A DNA stretch of 64,000 nucleotides, taken from Lepiota brunneoincarnata. Its lineage: Eukaryota > Basidiomycota > Agaricomycetes > Agaricales > Agaricaceae. Both the position numbers and the translations under genes were made by a program. Below are positions 45,691 to 57,553 of this stretch, piece by piece; position 1 is the first letter of the stretch, and every line of letters begins with the position of its first letter. The notes under the pieces were generated by a model. The model was not told the origin of the DNA and did no database searches. It saw nothing but the letters and a program-made list of their open reading frames with translations. The stretch spans positions 62,001 through 126,000 of the forward strand of contig JAEBUN010000020.1 in assembly GCA_023014365.1 (NCBI GenBank). The letters are read 5' to 3'.

Positions 45691-48600
45691 TGGTGGGGTT
45701 GTCTAGTTTGTGGGCCCTTTTATATTCTTCAATGACTTCCTTGGCGTTCTCCAGGTTTGCTTCTGGCTCCCAGGAATCCTCAGTAGGAAGGTATCCTTTC
45801 CATCTGACTAGGAATTGATACTTGTTCCGGAATTTTCTGTGGCGCAGTATTGACTCGACCTCGTATTCTTCTTCTCCATTTACAAGGTCGGGTGGTGGGG
45901 CTGTGTTGTATTCCCCATGTGTGTCGTTCTCTTCTGCAGGCATTAGGAGGCTCGCATGAAACTTGTTGTGGATCTTCCATTTGATGGGTAATTTTAGTTC
46001 ATAGGTTACAGGTCCGAGTTTTCTTGTTATGGTGAAGGGACCTTCTCGGCGTTGGGCCAGTTTCTTTGAGGCGTACTGAATTGGGAGGTTGCGGTTGTCG
46101 AGCCAAACCTTCTGTCCAACTTTTAGATTGATATCTGGCCGGTTATATCTTGCAGCCATTTTTAGTCTGGCTTGTTCATGCGCAGCTTGGGCTTCTTGGC
46201 GTATCTTGGCGAGGTATTTAAACTTCTCTCCTATTGCTGGAATGTTCGTTGGCTCCTCGGAGGTCGGAAATCCTTTGGGGCTTGATCCATAGAGGAGTTC
46301 AAATGGGGTATGTTGGTGTTCGGCATGTGTTTTCGAGTTGTGGACGTATTCCAGGAGTGGGAGTGCCTTTACCCATTTGTTCGGGTTCGATGAGCAATAG
46401 ATGCCAAGGTAGAGTTCTATTTCTTGATTGAATCGCTCTGTTTGTCCGTCTGTCTGGGGGTGGTAGGCGGTAGAGAGTGCTTGTTCGATTCCGAGTTGTT
46501 TGTAGAATTCTTTCATGGATTTGGCAGCGAATCTGGGGTCGCGATCACTGAGAACTTTCTCGGGAAGGCCAAATCTAGAGAATAGCCGTTTGATAAGAAT
46601 TTCGGCGATCTTGTCCGCGTTGGCGGTTTTCGCAGTAGGTTCTAGAATTATCCCCTTCGTAAGCTGGTCGACCACGACCAGTATAGAATCATGGGGTCCG
46701 TCCGGGGGTAGGTCTGTGATAAGATCCATCGAGATGTTCGAGAATGGACGGGTAGAACGGGGTCCAGGGATAGGTTGAAGCGGTGGTTTTAGGGGGTGGC
46801 GATTGATCTTGTATTGTTGGCAAGCGCCACATCCTTTGACGTAGTTTTTGACAAATGATCGCATCCCGGGCCAGTAGGCGTATTCCTGGAGTTTTCTAGT
46901 TGTTTCTGCGATTCCAGGGTGTCCTGCGGTGGGTGAGTCGTGTACTCTTTGCAGTAAGCGGCGTCTGAGGTGTAAATCTTGTGGTATAAATAGTTTTCCT
47001 TGAACACGTGGGTGTCCTGAGTCGTCTTCTTGGGCGATGTCGGTCTGTTTCTTTTTCTTCCACAGCTCTTTTATTTCCTGTTTAGTATTTTCGTCGATAA
47101 TATGGATATGTTGTGGCTGTTTTGGGGTGAAGAATTTGTCAGGGAGTGCAACGACCTGTTTGTTGTCTCTTGTCTTGGGTTCATGATCGGGTCGTCTGGA
47201 AAGGGCATCTGCTGGTCCATTTTTCTTTCCAGGGATATGTCGGATTTCGATGTCAAATCGTTGCATGTAGGCAATCCATTCGGGCTTGTCTTCTGCTGAG
47301 GTCTTCAGGGTTTTCTCCAGCGGCGAAGGTTGTCGTGATCTGACCATACGATGGTCTTGTGTGATGATCCTTCTATGTGGTGGCGCCATTCTTTGAGTGC
47401 TCGGATAATGGCGAAGAGTTCCTGTTCGGAGCAATGATAGTTGCGTTCGGCTGGTGAGAATCCTTTCGAGAAGTATGCGACTGGGTGTTTAACTCCATTG
47501 TTGTCGCGTTGAAGTAGGACTGCTCCTGATGCAAATAGTGATGCGTCGCATTCGATTTCGAAGGGTTTGTCTCGGTCGGGGACCATTAATACCGGTTCGC
47601 TTTGGAATTTCCTCTTGAGAGTATCGAAGGCGTTCTGGCATTCTTCTGTCCATTCGAATTTCTTGGTTTTGGACATTAGGGCATTGAGAGGTTTTGCCCA
47701 TGTGGCGTATTGGTGTATGAATTTTCGATAGAAGTTGCAAAATCCTATGAATTTTCGTACGTCGCGCGGGGTAGTTGGTGTTGGCCATTCAGCGATGCCT
47801 TTGAGCTTTGCTGGGTCCATCGAAACTGAGTCGGGAGTGATAATAACTCCTAGATATTCGAGTCGTTGTCGTTCGAATTCGCATTTCTCGGTTTTGAGGT
47901 ATAGATCGTTGTCCTTGAGTATCTTGAGTACTTCTCTTGTGAGGCGTCGAAGTTCTTGTTTTGTTTTTGCGTGAATGAGGATGTCGTCCATGTAAACGAT
48001 TACTCCTCCATTGTCGATGAGTTTTCGGAATAATGAGTCCATCATGGTTTGGAATGTTGCTGGGGAGTTACACATTCCAAAGAACATAACCGTGGGTTCG
48101 AATAATCCTCGGGGTGTCCTGAAGGCTCCTTTCCATTCATCTCCTTTGCGTATGCGGATGTTGTTGTATCCTGCTCGTACGTCGAGTTTGGTAAAGTACT
48201 TTGATCCTCGGAGTTTGTCGAGAATATGAGAGATGAGGGGGAGGTTGTATGCATTTTTGACGGTATGCTCGTTGAGGTACCTGTAGTCTTGACAGGGGCG
48301 TAGTTTTCCGTCTTTCTTTCCTACGAAGAAGAAAGGTGATGCCATTGGCGATTCGGATGGTCGAATGTATCCCTTTTGAAGGTTTTCTTCTAGGAACGTA
48401 GTCGAGTTCCTTTTCTTCATTGAGGGAGAGTCGGTAGGACTTCATGGCAATTGGTTTGAATGATTCCTTGAGTTCAATTTTGTGATCCCATGGTCGTTGT
48501 GGGGGGAATCGTTCGGCTTGTTTCTTGCTAAATACTGGGAGGTATTCGTGGAATTCCGTGGGTACGACTTTTCTTGGGTCGTCGTTTTTCTTTTCTCCGT

Positions 48601-49231
48601 GTTGTACTGGCGAAGGAATTGTGATGCCGGAGGCTTTGAAGTTGATTTCTTCGAAGCTTGTGGGCTCTAGTGTGGAGATGTGGTTGAGTTGGTCATTGTA
48701 GATCCAATCGGGTTCCATGGATTGGATGAGTTCTCGGAATATAGTGTTGTCCCAACGTTCGTTTCTCCAGCGTAGTTGTTTGGCATCCCAGTCGATGTCT
48801 GGGTTGTGTTCTGCAAGCCAAGGGAATCCAAGGATGAGTCTTGGGCTTCCGAGGGAGACTACTTTTGGTTTGATCTCCATATTCTTCCCGTTAACCGTTA
48901 GGTTGAGGGTCGTGTAGTGGGTGGCTGTTCCATTTTCGTTAACAGATCCATCGGCATTTCGTACTTCGATGGGTCGATCGAGGGGTGTTGTTTTGAATGA
49001 ATGTTGTTTGACCATTCCGGGGTCAATGAAGTTTCCTGCTGCTCCTGAGTCGAGTAGGGCGAGTAGTTCCACGCTTTCGGGTCCTTCCTTAGTGAACTTG
49101 TGTTTTCGGATTCGACAGGGTAGATGTATTACGCGTGCTGACGATTCCTGTAACTTTACAACATTAATATCATTTTGTGAATAGGAAAGGGAAGGAGGTC
49201 TTTGTGGAGGGCTAGACGTGGTGGCTAGTCT
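45572..49231 (-). pseudogene. Ty3-B pol (protease, RT, RNaseH, integrase, chromodomain), frameshifted
   Basis: Opens in the -1 frame right at the gag stop. Protease: LLDSGAAGNFI and [22 protein letters not shown] and [11 protein letters not shown]. RNase[24 protein letters not shown]. Integrase: HPGI.. with CGAC for the zinc site, and the D,D,E set in MDLITDL, LSDRDPRFA and QTDGQTERF. A chromodomain (VRWKGYLPTEDSWEP) ends it. Breaks: one extra base near 48395 (after LNEEKELD) and two near 47300-47320 around the junction of RNaseH and its C-terminus (an AAAA run and a GAA). Because LTRs are nearly identical, these may be assembly errors as easily as real mutations. Confidence 0.85.
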
Positions 49232-49233
49232 CC

Positions 49234-50358
49234 TTAGGCAAAATCCTTAACCAGAGGGGCATCTGGGTGGTTGGATTCATTTGCAAAATGTTCGTAGATG
49301 TCCTCGACTTCTTCGTCGGTTGCATCTTCTAGTATGTTGTATAGCGAGTTCTTTTTCCTGTAGCTTGCTTGTCTTCTTCTGGATATCGCATTTGACCGGT
49401 TTCTGGCATCCAAATTGCGGGGTAGTTCGGATCGGCGATATATTGTCTTCTTGGTGGGGCATTCGCGGGCGAAGTGTCCAGTCTTGCGGCAGTTGAAGCA
49501 TCTCTTTTCTTTGAGATCCTTTCTTTGGGCGTCCGTGAGGATTGCATTGAGGGCTTCGCGGGTGCGTTCTTGTACCAACTGGTGGAGTCTGTCTTCTTCG
49601 GTCTCCTCGTCTTCATCAGCTTCCTCGGCGAGTAGATCTGGCTCGTCCTCAAAGTCGAGGTTGTAGACTGCTTCGGCGAGTTGGTCAATATCCATTGCGT
49701 TAGGGTCTGTTGCTTGATAGGGCAGTGGGACACGGCGCGTAAAAGCATTTCTTTTCCCTTTAAATGGGCGAGTGCGCGAAGTCGTTGGAAACGAGGGAGT
49801 TCCTCGAGTTTGCATATAGTCGCGTTGAGTTTGTAGTATTTGATATGCTGTTCGAGCTTGCTTGAACCAGTCGCTGAGTTTGTTTCCTGGATTGAGGCTA
49901 ATTGTCTTGATTGCGACGGGGCGATCCAGCCCGTTCTTGAAATAGTTGACCGCCGCCACTCCATCTCCAAGGTCGGCCTGATAGGCAAGTATCTGGAACT
50001 GGGATATGTAATCATCGATATATCGTCCATTCTGTTTGAGGTGGCGGATTCTGTCCATTGCGTCGGCGGGGACATTGTTTGGGGCGAAGGATGTATCGAG
50101 TCCTTCGAGAAATTTCTTCCATGTCGGAAGGGTCTGGCTTCCATCAAGTTCTTTGTTTGATTCCAAGAATGCTCCTCTCCATGTTGCGGCGGGGCCGGTG
50201 GACATGTATGAAAGGGCGAATTGTATCTTGGTCTTGTCATCGGAAAAGGCTCCTGGCTTTGCATCGATGTATAGTTGTACTGCATCCTTCCAGAGGCGGA
50301 AGTAGTCGGTCTCTCCATTAAAGGTTGGGGGTGTATTGATTTTTGCGGAGGAGGCCAT
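49234..50358 (-). CDS. Ty3-B gag
   Basis: 374 residues from ATG 50358. N-terminal capsid-like domain (FNGETDYFRLWKDAVQLYI, then FLEGLDTSFAP and YISQFQIL), a basic linker, an acidic stretch (EEADEDEETEED) and one zinc knuckle CFNCRKTGHFAREC. Length and order are typical of chromovirus Gag. Intact. Translated from the 5' LTR transcript; pol follows in the -1 frame. Confidence 0.9.
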   Translation of the reverse strand: MASSAKINTPPTFNGETDYFRLWKDAVQLYIDAKPGAFSDDKTKIQFALSYMSTGPAATWRGAFLESNKELDGSQTLPTWKKFLEGLDTSFAPNNVPADAMDRIRHLKQNGRYIDDYISQFQILAYQADLGDGVAAVNYFKNGLDRPVAIKTISLNPGNKLSDWFKQARTAYQILQTQRDYMQTRGTPSFPTTSRTRPFKGKRNAFTRRVPLPYQATDPNAMDIDQLAEAVYNLDFEDEPDLLAEEADEDEETEEDRLHQLVQERTREALNAILTDAQRKDLKEKRCFNCRKTGHFARECPTKKTIYRRSELPRNLDARNRSNAISRRRQASYRKKNSLYNILEDATDEEVEDIYEHFANESNHPDAPLVKDFA

Positions 50359-51286
50359 ATTGTTAATGTCAGAGGTTGTGGATTCCTCGTCGGAAGTGTG
50401 AATAGACCCGGTAGTGGGGCTAACTTCGGATGGTTCGGATTGTACAGGGGAACTGGATCGAGGCGGTGAGTGTACCGGTGATCCAAGTGGTGATGTGAGG
50501 GGTGAGAATGTTCTTGGGGGTTTCTGTTGCGAAGTGTTGTCGCTAGTTCTTGTACTTGTTGAGGGTTGAGGACCGGAGGATGGGGTAGATGTTCTATGAA
50601 TCGGCTCCCCGAGCTTTGAGCGGGTAGAGGTGGCAGTTCTTTCAGGTGGTGGTTGTTTAGGTAGGGATTGAAGAACTGATGCTGGGGGTGCTGGGTATCC
50701 TGGGTCTTCTGTTCGACGTTGAACTCTCTCGGTAGGTTGTGTAGGGTACGGTGCGGAACCAGAGGGTGAACGAGTGAGGGGTATAGGTTTTGTTTTCTTT
50801 TTAGGGTCCGTGGTGGAGGGGGTGTGAAGTCGGGTTCGGAGTCGGTTGTCGACCAGTCAGAACTTGTTGGATTCTTCGTAGTCGGTGGCAAGGGGGTCGT
50901 TTCGGTTTGTAGACAGGGTGAAGAGGGAAGAAGTCGAAGGTGAAGGTGAGGGTGAATAAACAACGCTTGCGGGTGCGTTATCCCAATCGACGCTTGAAGG
51001 TGTGGATGACCTGTATACAACGCTTACGGGTGCGTTATCCCAATCAACACTTAAAGGTGTGGATGACCTATCAACGCTTTCGGTGCGTCTGACCAAGGGT
51101 GCAGAGGGTATGGTGGCCTGCTCTACGGGGGTGTATCACCGGACAGCGACAAGGCGTGTCGTCAGATACGGTTGGCACTCGGATAGCGATAAAGCGTATC
51201 GTCTGCCGGTGTGGAAGGGTAGCGACAAGGCGTACCGATACCACGGGGTGTACGATGGAGGTTGTCCAAAGGAAGCTTTAATCTAA
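50359..51286 (-). other. Ty3-B 5' leader with short tandem repeats
   Basis: 928 bases between PBS and gag. Around 50960-51090 a unit of about 57 bases (ACAACGCTT.. GGGTGCGTTATCCCAATC ..GTGTGGATGACCT) is repeated twice and a bit; a second motif, GCGACAAGGCGT / GCGATAAAGCGT, recurs at 51145-51235. A Pro/His-rich frame (51020 leftward) is open here but lacks an ATG and has no recognisable domain. Confidence 0.6.
51273..51284 (-). promoter_or_regulatory. Ty3-B self-complementary primer-binding site
   Basis: Minus strand, two bases after the 5' LTR: AGATTAAAGCTT. Its exact complement, AAGCTTTAATCT, lies inside the LTR at 51467-51456, about 30 bases downstream of a TATA box, that is, at the expected 5' end of the transcript. 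This is the arrangement of self-priming (Tf1/sushi-type) elements rather than tRNA priming. No TGG-type tRNA site is present at this position. Confidence 0.7.
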
Positions 51287-51984
51287 TGTTATGATCCGTG
51301 CTCCTTCTGTATCCGAGGATAACTGGAGACGGCCTTCAATCACTCTACAAGGTGTCCGAGACGGTTGGCCTTATAGAGCTTAGTGGATCGCGCTCAATGA
51401 GATAACGAGGGAAGACGCCAAGTTAAGGCAGAGAGGTAAACGACCGCTGTTAACAAGATTAAAGCTTAGGGCTTTAATCTCTACTTGTACAGGCCTTATA
51501 TACCTATGAGGTGCTATATACTCGTTATAGGTTACTTGGCTGTTCTACTGGTCGTGCGCAGTCCTGACCATGATGCACATCCTGGCTGATGGCATCCTAG
51601 CGTTATTTATATTACAATGAGTCAGTACTCTCGCTACTGCTGTGCGATGTTCCATCGCTTTCCTCTGACTCATAATCTCCTTCTCCCGATTGTATCTCCA
51701 TGGAGTCCTCTCCGTTCTCGCTCTCCATTCTCTCGGTGCTTCCATCCGTATCGGAGGTTGGATCGGTTGATCCATGGTTATCTTCCTCGTCCTCGGGGTA
51801 TTCCAATATATCCTCCAAGGTTATCTCCATTCCTGCTTCTCTCGCCAGGTCCTGCATGGCGGTGTAATATTCCCCTTCTTCGTCTTTGTATTCTTGTGCC
51901 CGTAGTTGGTCTGTAGTCTCCTGTACCCATCTTGTAAAGTCGAACAGTAGTTCTTGTTCCTCCCGGTCTGGACTGTTCATAACA
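51287..51984 (-). mobile_element. Ty3-B 5' LTR
   Basis: 698 bases, TGTTATGA..TCATAACA (either strand shows the inverted ends), carrying the promoter for the minus-strand element. Confidence 0.9.
51496..51502 (-). promoter_or_regulatory. Ty3-B TATA box
   Basis: TATATAAGG on the minus strand; 29-35 bases downstream lies AAGCTTTAATCT, the proposed transcript start and primer. Confidence 0.65.
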
Positions 51985-52224
51985 GTCTGTCAAATGCGAC
52001 CTCAATTCGCTCAGCCGGGACTTCATCGAGGCTATTCCCTCGCTCGAAGCTAACTTAAAGAGGTTCCAATTCCTCATTCAAGAGCGCATCCGTCTCAAAA
52101 GTCTTTTGCGCAACCTCTCCGACTTGGACAAGCCCCTCCCCACTTAAGCTTAACGCTTTTACAGTCCCTAGGATAGTTTTCCGTCGATAAGTAGATAGTT
52201 CTGTCCACAATATCAGGTTTTTTT

Positions 52225-55200
52225 CTATCCTTCCAACTCTTCCGGCTCCCATCTGTCACTAGGCTCATCCTCAGTAGTCTCCTCCAGGGTCTTCAGTCCC
52301 TCTGGCGACAGATCTATCAACTCTTGTAATTCCGGCGGCAACGGTATATGTTTCCTGGCTAAGTAGGGAATTACTCTGAACACCGCCACTTTATTCTGCC
52401 ATACCGAACCATCCAACTCTGCCAGGATATAAGATCCTCCCTTTGATCTAGATATGACCACCATGGGTCCTAGATACCTGGGTTTCATCTTCCTGTCTGC
52501 TGAGCTCTCTATAGCTGTATTTCTCACTAATACTAAATCTCCCGCGCCGAAGCGATAGTCTTTTATCTTATGCGCTGCTTGCCGTTCCATTTCCCAAGCC
52601 TTGCTAAGCTTAGTGTCTGAAACACGCTGACGCATCTCCTCAACATGCCGAACATGTTTTGCCAAAGCCTGAGCTCGATATCCTATCAACTCGGCCGTGG
52701 TCAAGTACTTATTCGGTAGCTGCACCAGCCAAGTGGCCTCTTTGACATCCAAAGGTAGCGTCGGGTGCGCTCCAGTTACCAAAAAGTACGGGGAACACCC
52801 CATTCCTTTTCTAATGGTGATCCGATCTGCCCACATAACGTGCGGTAGGTGCCAATACCACTTTTTGACGTCTCCATCTGTAGCTTTGTACAACATTTGT
52901 CGCACATCCCAGTGGGGTCGCTCAATAATCCCGTTCGCTTTGGAATTGTAAGGAGATATCGTTACTCCCTTTATCCCATATTTTTCTTCCAGCCATCGAA
53001 CAGCTTTCTTAAATGGAGAACCGTTGTCCGTGACAATCTTCACTATACAGCCCCATCGGCAAATGATATCTTCGAATAACCACTGCGCGATCGAACTGGC
53101 GTTCTCTTTTCTCAACGCTTTTGCCTCCATCCAAGATGACAGTCCACACCTTCCATGCACAATATAACTACACCCATTAGAACTTGGCGTCATATGTAGT
53201 GTGTCCACATGTAGCACTTGGAATATCGACGGCGTGGGCGTTACTATTGGCGGCGTCTCGATGATCACCTTTTGCCGTTGCTGGCATAGATGGCACGATT
53301 GCACATACCAAGCTACGTCTCCTTCAACTTCCGGCCACCAGAACCTCTGCGTTATAAGCTTAGTGGTTGCGTATATTCCTCTGTGTCCTAGGAAGTCGTG
53401 GCTGGCTCGCAACATATACATACGTTGCTCCTTATCCACTACTAGCTGATGCTGACCGCTAGGACTCGTCCTATACAGCCTCCCCTCTTTATCCAAGAAG
53501 AAATGCTCTACCATATGCTTAAGCTTACGCAGATCTGGCTCATCCAAGCCTTCAGCTGCGCTACTGCCCCCTGTTTTCAGGTATTCCCTGACTTTGGGTA
53601 TCCTTTCATCTTGTATTCGTGCTGTATCTGTCCTGCGCGACTCATCATATGTTTCCTCTATCTTGGCCGACTTTTCCTCTTCGAAATCTGGCACTAGCCT
53701 GACATCCGTCATTAAGCTTAGTACTTGTCGATGGTTTTCTGGACAGGCTGGGTCTTCTATAACCCTTAGCTTAGCCTGTTGTTCATCCAAGTACTCTTCC
53801 CGGGCTTGATCCAGCTCATACTCAAAATCATACACATCACGCGCCAGACCCTGGTTGAAGCCAGAGCGACTGTCGATCTCATCGCAGAAGGCTTCCAAGG
53901 GTAAAGGATCTGCGGCCCCTGGATCTTCTTTGATCAGTTCGAACTCCTCTCCTTCATCCTCGGATCCATCATCGAAGCGACGGGCTGTCTCATCACCGGG
54001 ATAGTAGCGTCGCCTGGACAGTCCGTCCGGTCCAAAGTTCTTCCCTTCTTTGTGTACTAGCGTGAAGTGGAATGACCTAATGAAGTCCACCCAGCGGTTT
54101 ACTGTGGCGTTCGGGAGCTTCCCTGGGTTGTTTAACATCCCAAAGAGAAACTTCGCATCCGTCTCCACCACTAAGTTTCTTGATCCCCACAGTAAATATT
54201 TCTCTTGTTCCAGCACCATTCTTAAGCCACATAGCTCTCGCTTGGGCTGAGAGTATCTCTGCTGTCTTTCATCCAATAATATTGACCCAAACTTCACATA
54301 ATGTATAAGCTTAGCGTCTTCTCCATCTCTCTGATATATGTAGTATCCCACCACCCTCCATGAGGTATCCACGGCTACTACTATGGGTTGTTTACTCGGA
54401 AATTCGGGGTTCCTGGTCGGGAAACAGCGCTGAATCGCATCTTTCAGCTCCTGCTGCGCTTTCCGTTCGTTTTCTCCCCACTCAAACTCTTGCCCTTTTT
54501 TAAGCTTTTCGTACAGAGGTGCCGCTATGGCTATGAACTTTGGGATATGATTCCTGCAGCGCGTAGCTGTTCCTAGAAAACCCCTTAGCTCGGAGACATT
54601 CTCGCAATCCCCCCATCTTAATATCTTCCCAATGGTGTCTGTAGCAGGCAACCGTCCTTTATATGAGCATTCAAAACCCACCATGGTGATTTCATCAGCG
54701 CAGATAGTCGTCTTGGGCCCAGAGAAGGTCCCTCCTACATATTTCATCCTCTGTAGAATCCTATTGACGGTCTGCATGTGTTCCCATACAAATCTTCGGA
54801 TCCCTGGGTTCTCTTTCAACGTCTCTTCCGTGCCATCTGGCAACTCATATCTAGTTTTTGGCCCTCTGATAGGTACATCATCTATGTACGGCATCGTGTA
54901 TTCTGGTATCTCACTGGCTAGGATCGCTGTTACATCCTCATGGAATATAGGCACTGAGTTGGTCCATCCCATGGGTAATGTCACTAAGCGTAGCGCTCCA
55001 AAAGGCGTCTGGAACGTTGTTAAGTCCCGAGACGACTCAGCTAACAGTCGCTCGTCATAGCCAACATATAGATCCAGAATGCCTCCGCAAGCTCTGCCTG
55101 CGAAGTGCATCGCCAAATCTTCCGTTGCTGGCGGCAGTCCTGAATGCGCTATCATCACTCTGTTCAGCGGCTCCAAGCTGTGTACCAGTCTCAAACTTTT

Positions 55201-55743
55201 CCCATCTTTCTTCACCACACAGAACCATCGGGATCTATAGGATGAGTTCGACGGCTCGTATACACCAGCACTAATCTTTCTCTTTATAATGGCACAGACT
55301 TCATCATAGATCGCTGGTGGAATCGGAATGGGCTTCTCCACCCACGGAGTATGTTCTACCGTCGGTATCTCGATCAGCGGGAAGAAGTCTTCCCTAAAAC
55401 ATCCCCTCTCCTCATCTGTCCATGCGAATGCCCTTTCTTGAAGCATCATGACTTGGTGCATCAGCTTTCTTTCTTCTGGCCACAAGAAATCCCCTGCATG
55501 GGCTTCATCCAGCTTAAGCTTGCGCTCCTCCGTATATCTGCCTGTCAGGACAAACTCTGGAGGATGCATGCTAAGCTTAGGCATTTCTGCCAGCGGATCC
55601 CCTTTTATTTCTCGTTTTATCCTGAATTTCTCTGGTAAATCACCTAACACTGGCCTCACTTTTAAAGCGACTGGTTTATATTTCTTCCCAGCCAGGCATT
55701 GTACAATATCTTTGTCATCCCCTTCAGTTTTGAAGACAGTCAT
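52225..55743 (-). CDS. Ty3-A pol: reverse transcriptase, RNaseH, integrase
   Basis: 1172 codons without interruption. RT: residues 172-300 with [23 protein letters not shown] and catalytic YIDD (286-289). RNaseH: D459 (VAVDTSW), E503 (PKRELCGL), D529 (ETDAKF). Integrase: zinc site H782/H787/C817/C820 and D847, D906 (TDNGSP), E941 (NGIIERPH). The C-terminus ends in an acidic tail; no chromodomain is evident. The same frame continues upstream to about 55985 but is closed there by a TGA (55843-55841) where CGA would fit, and by a frameshift to the protease frame, so this catalytic part can no longer be made as a full polyprotein. The coding strand contains nine TAAGCTTA sites. Confidence 0.9.
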   Translation of the reverse strand: MTVFKTEGDDKDIVQCLAGKKYKPVALKVRPVLGDLPEKFRIKREIKGDPLAEMPKLSMHPPEFVLTGRYTEERKLKLDEAHAGDFLWPEERKLMHQVMMLQERAFAWTDEERGCFREDFFPLIEIPTVEHTPWVEKPIPIPPAIYDEVCAIIKRKISAGVYEPSNSSYRSRWFCVVKKDGKSLRLVHSLEPLNRVMIAHSGLPPATEDLAMHFAGRACGGILDLYVGYDERLLAESSRDLTTFQTPFGALRLVTLPMGWTNSVPIFHEDVTAILASEIPEYTMPYIDDVPIRGPKTRYELPDGTEETLKENPGIRRFVWEHMQTVNRILQRMKYVGGTFSGPKTTICADEITMVGFECSYKGRLPATDTIGKILRWGDCENVSELRGFLGTATRCRNHIPKFIAIAAPLYEKLKKGQEFEWGENERKAQQELKDAIQRCFPTRNPEFPSKQPIVVAVDTSWRVVGYYIYQRDGEDAKLIHYVKFGSILLDERQQRYSQPKRELCGLRMVLEQEKYLLWGSRNLVVETDAKFLFGMLNNPGKLPNATVNRWVDFIRSFHFTLVHKEGKNFGPDGLSRRRYYPGDETARRFDDGSEDEGEEFELIKEDPGAADPLPLEAFCDEIDSRSGFNQGLARDVYDFEYELDQAREEYLDEQQAKLRVIEDPACPENHRQVLSLMTDVRLVPDFEEEKSAKIEETYDESRRTDTARIQDERIPKVREYLKTGGSSAAEGLDEPDLRKLKHMVEHFFLDKEGRLYRTSPSGQHQLVVDKEQRMYMLRASHDFLGHRGIYATTKLITQRFWWPEVEGDVAWYVQSCHLCQQRQKVIIETPPIVTPTPSIFQVLHVDTLHMTPSSNGCSYIVHGRCGLSSWMEAKALRKENASSIAQWLFEDIICRWGCIVKIVTDNGSPFKKAVRWLEEKYGIKGVTISPYNSKANGIIERPHWDVRQMLYKATDGDVKKWYWHLPHVMWADRITIRKGMGCSPYFLVTGAHPTLPLDVKEATWLVQLPNKYLTTAELIGYRAQALAKHVRHVEEMRQRVSDTKLSKAWEMERQAAHKIKDYRFGAGDLVLVRNTAIESSADRKMKPRYLGPMVVISRSKGGSYILAELDGSVWQNKVAVFRVIPYLARKHIPLPPELQELIDLSPEGLKTLEETTEDEPSDRWEPEELEG

Positions 55744-55970
55744 TCCCTGACCCTCCGTATCCTGTGCGTTGGCGATGCGCCCTAGGCACGATAACGCCGT
55801 TGCTCTATCTTCCTGTGGGCAGTCCTCATCGCGTATGACTCAGTCAATGAACATTAGCTGTAGCTCGGCCTCTGAGAAGCTTCCTTTTGCTAAGCTTAGT
55901 GTTTGTGCGACGACAGGGCCCTTCTCATCATCATAGTCTATTATACAAGCCACCTCTCCTTGTCCCTCAG

Positions 55971-57104
55971 TCAACTCATCGAGGTTTCTTGAAAATTTTG
56001 ACTGTTTTCCCTAAGCTTAGGAGGATTACACTCTCCTCGAGCATAAGTTGGTAACACAGCCCGTTCTCTGGTATTTGGGTCCGTAATAACTAAGGTTTGC
56101 TCGCCACTGGCGCTATTCCTGACTTCGCTAGCCGTCATTACATCAAAGGGTCGTCCCAAGAGTACTCGATACGCGGGGTTACGAACGATGTGAACTTGCA
56201 AATAGATTGTGACTCCCCCGCAGGTAAAGCCTACGTTCTTTGCCAGTCCACAAGTCTTTTCAACCTGCCCATTCGCACTCTGCAAATTTATTGTAGTATC
56301 TGGATCCCAAGAAACTTGACATGCAATCGCCGCTTCCTGACTCATGGAGACGATCTGTGACCCGCTATCTAGCAAGGCCTCTTCCTGCTGAATCCCATTT
56401 ATCAGAGTTGGCACTACTCTCAACGGCTCGCATTCTTTCGCAATAAACACTTGCCGTCCCCTGTCTCTTCGAGGAAGTGACTCCAAGTACTGCATGATTG
56501 GATCCTGCGCTACCCAGGCTTGGGTTGCCGAGCCTTCTCGGAGCACTGTATCATACTTCCGAGTGCCGTCTGCTAACTCCGTTATCATGACTTGTACTGG
56601 CCCACTATTAATCTCTATATCTTCTGTATCATCGTCCCAGGGCCCTACTCCTGCTATTAAGCTTTGACTCGTGGGTACCCGTTTTCTCATAATGCGCTCC
56701 CTATAAGCGTTCCTGTATATCGGTGACAATGCCAAGAGTTCTCCATGCGATACTGAGGCTTCTCGCTTCAATACCCTGCTGAGTACTTCCTCTACATCGA
56801 CACTCCTCTCTATAGGGGCCTGGTGCTTATACGTGGGCTCCTTCTTAGATGGTTCCATCCTTCTGACAGGCAACGGTGGCACCTCAACGACCGGGCGCAG
56901 TGGTTTCACATTTCTATATGGTAATTCCCCTGCTGCGGCACGCACTGGTTCCTCCGTTGTCTGCCCTATTTCCTCATTTTCTGATTCTTCTGATCGCTCG
57001 GAATCCGACGCGTCCTCAGGAGTCTGTCCTCTGGCGAAGGCGACCTTCTTCTTCAGAGCCGGCTCCTTCCTCGAACCCTTTAGAAACCCGACTCCGAGTT
57101 CCAA
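55971..57104 (-). pseudogene. Ty3-A linker and retropepsin-type protease
   Basis: Open frame that begins inside the gag C-terminus in a shifted frame. The first 110 residues are charged (FLKGSRKEPALKKKVAFAR, then Glu/Ser-rich). The protease part has ALLDSGSQIVSMS (catalytic DSG) and RVLLGRPFDV near its end. It joins gag through a one-base shift near 57190 and pol through another near 55990. No ATG is in place at its left edge, confirming it was translated as part of a polyprotein. Confidence 0.75.
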
Positions 57105-57553
57105 GTCTTCGCGCCACTCCTGGTGTCCAAATACTGGCTTGCCGAGGGCGTACCATCCGTCAGACCACTAAGCTTAGCCTGTATCTGGGCCAATTGCTCG
57201 GCCAAAGACTGTATCTCGACGTTATCATCCTTTCTTGTCATAAGCTTAACCTTTGGGGTACTCCTAGCGTGGATGGCAGCTGTCTCCAACATTTCCATGC
57301 GCTGCTTCAGACGGCGGATTTCTTCTTCCGCTGGCGACCTTTGGTTTTCTGACCTCGGGAACGCTCTCTGTGCAAACACCGCTGACGTTGGTACTTGCGG
57401 TAACTCAGGCTCAACCTCCGGCAGTTCTGGTATCTGAACGAAGAGTTGTCCCTTTGTCGCATAGTACTTTGCCACTTTCTCTTTAATAGGCCCTTCTCCT
57501 CGAGGGATACTCGAGCCGTCTCCCATATATATTTTGTTCCCTTCGACTCTAAT
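57080..57553 (-). pseudogene. Ty3-A gag C-terminal part, after a stop codon
   Basis: Same frame as gag beyond the TGA at 57556-57554. Starts IRVEGNKIYMGDGS and continues through a coiled-coil-like segment (EEEIRRLKQRMEMLE, SLAEQLAQIQAKL). Ends by a frameshift near 57190. Contains two TAAGCTTA motifs (57179, 57241). Confidence 0.7.

Larger units (their letters stand above)
43736..51984 (-). mobile_element. Ty3-B: young chromovirus nested in Ty3-A
   Basis: 8249 bases, flanked by the exact five-base duplication GTCTG (43731-43735 and 51985-51989). LTRs of 698 bases at both ends start TGTTATGA and end TCATAACA and differ at about two positions by eye, so insertion is recent. Order on the minus strand: 5' LTR, self-complementary PBS, leader, gag 50358-49234, pol 49231-45572 (protease, RT, RNaseH, integrase, chromodomain), an extra zinc-knuckle ORF, 3' LTR. 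Pol is interrupted by three apparent single-base insertions. A related integrase fragment lies at 63370-64000. Confidence 0.92.
42546..52147 (+). pseudogene. antisense accessory gene Y of Ty3-A, interrupted by Ty3-B
   Basis: Exons 42546-42686, 42737-43024, 43077-43146, 43200-43339, 43396-43431, 43504-43588 and 43649-43735, the last continuing at 51990-52147 after the nested element. Without the insertion and one copy of GTCTG all phases agree and predict 334 residues. The protein is mostly charged and helical (N-terminus VELDDLISNTKGRLQRL; C-terminus IQERIRLKSLLRNL), with a Ser/Thr/Lys-rich middle; no family recognised. The exon 4 end (43339) is the least certain splice site. It ends 77 bases from the convergent pol stop. 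One intron donor and one acceptor each overlap a TAAGCTTA motif. The insertion makes this copy non-functional; other copies of Ty3-A should carry it whole. Confidence 0.75.

Noticed and set aside
49329..51020. Minus-strand frame of 563 codons overlapping Ty3-B gag.
   Set aside because: It is the alternative frame of gag over most of its length, Pro/His/Ser-rich without domains, and starts with a non-ATG codon.
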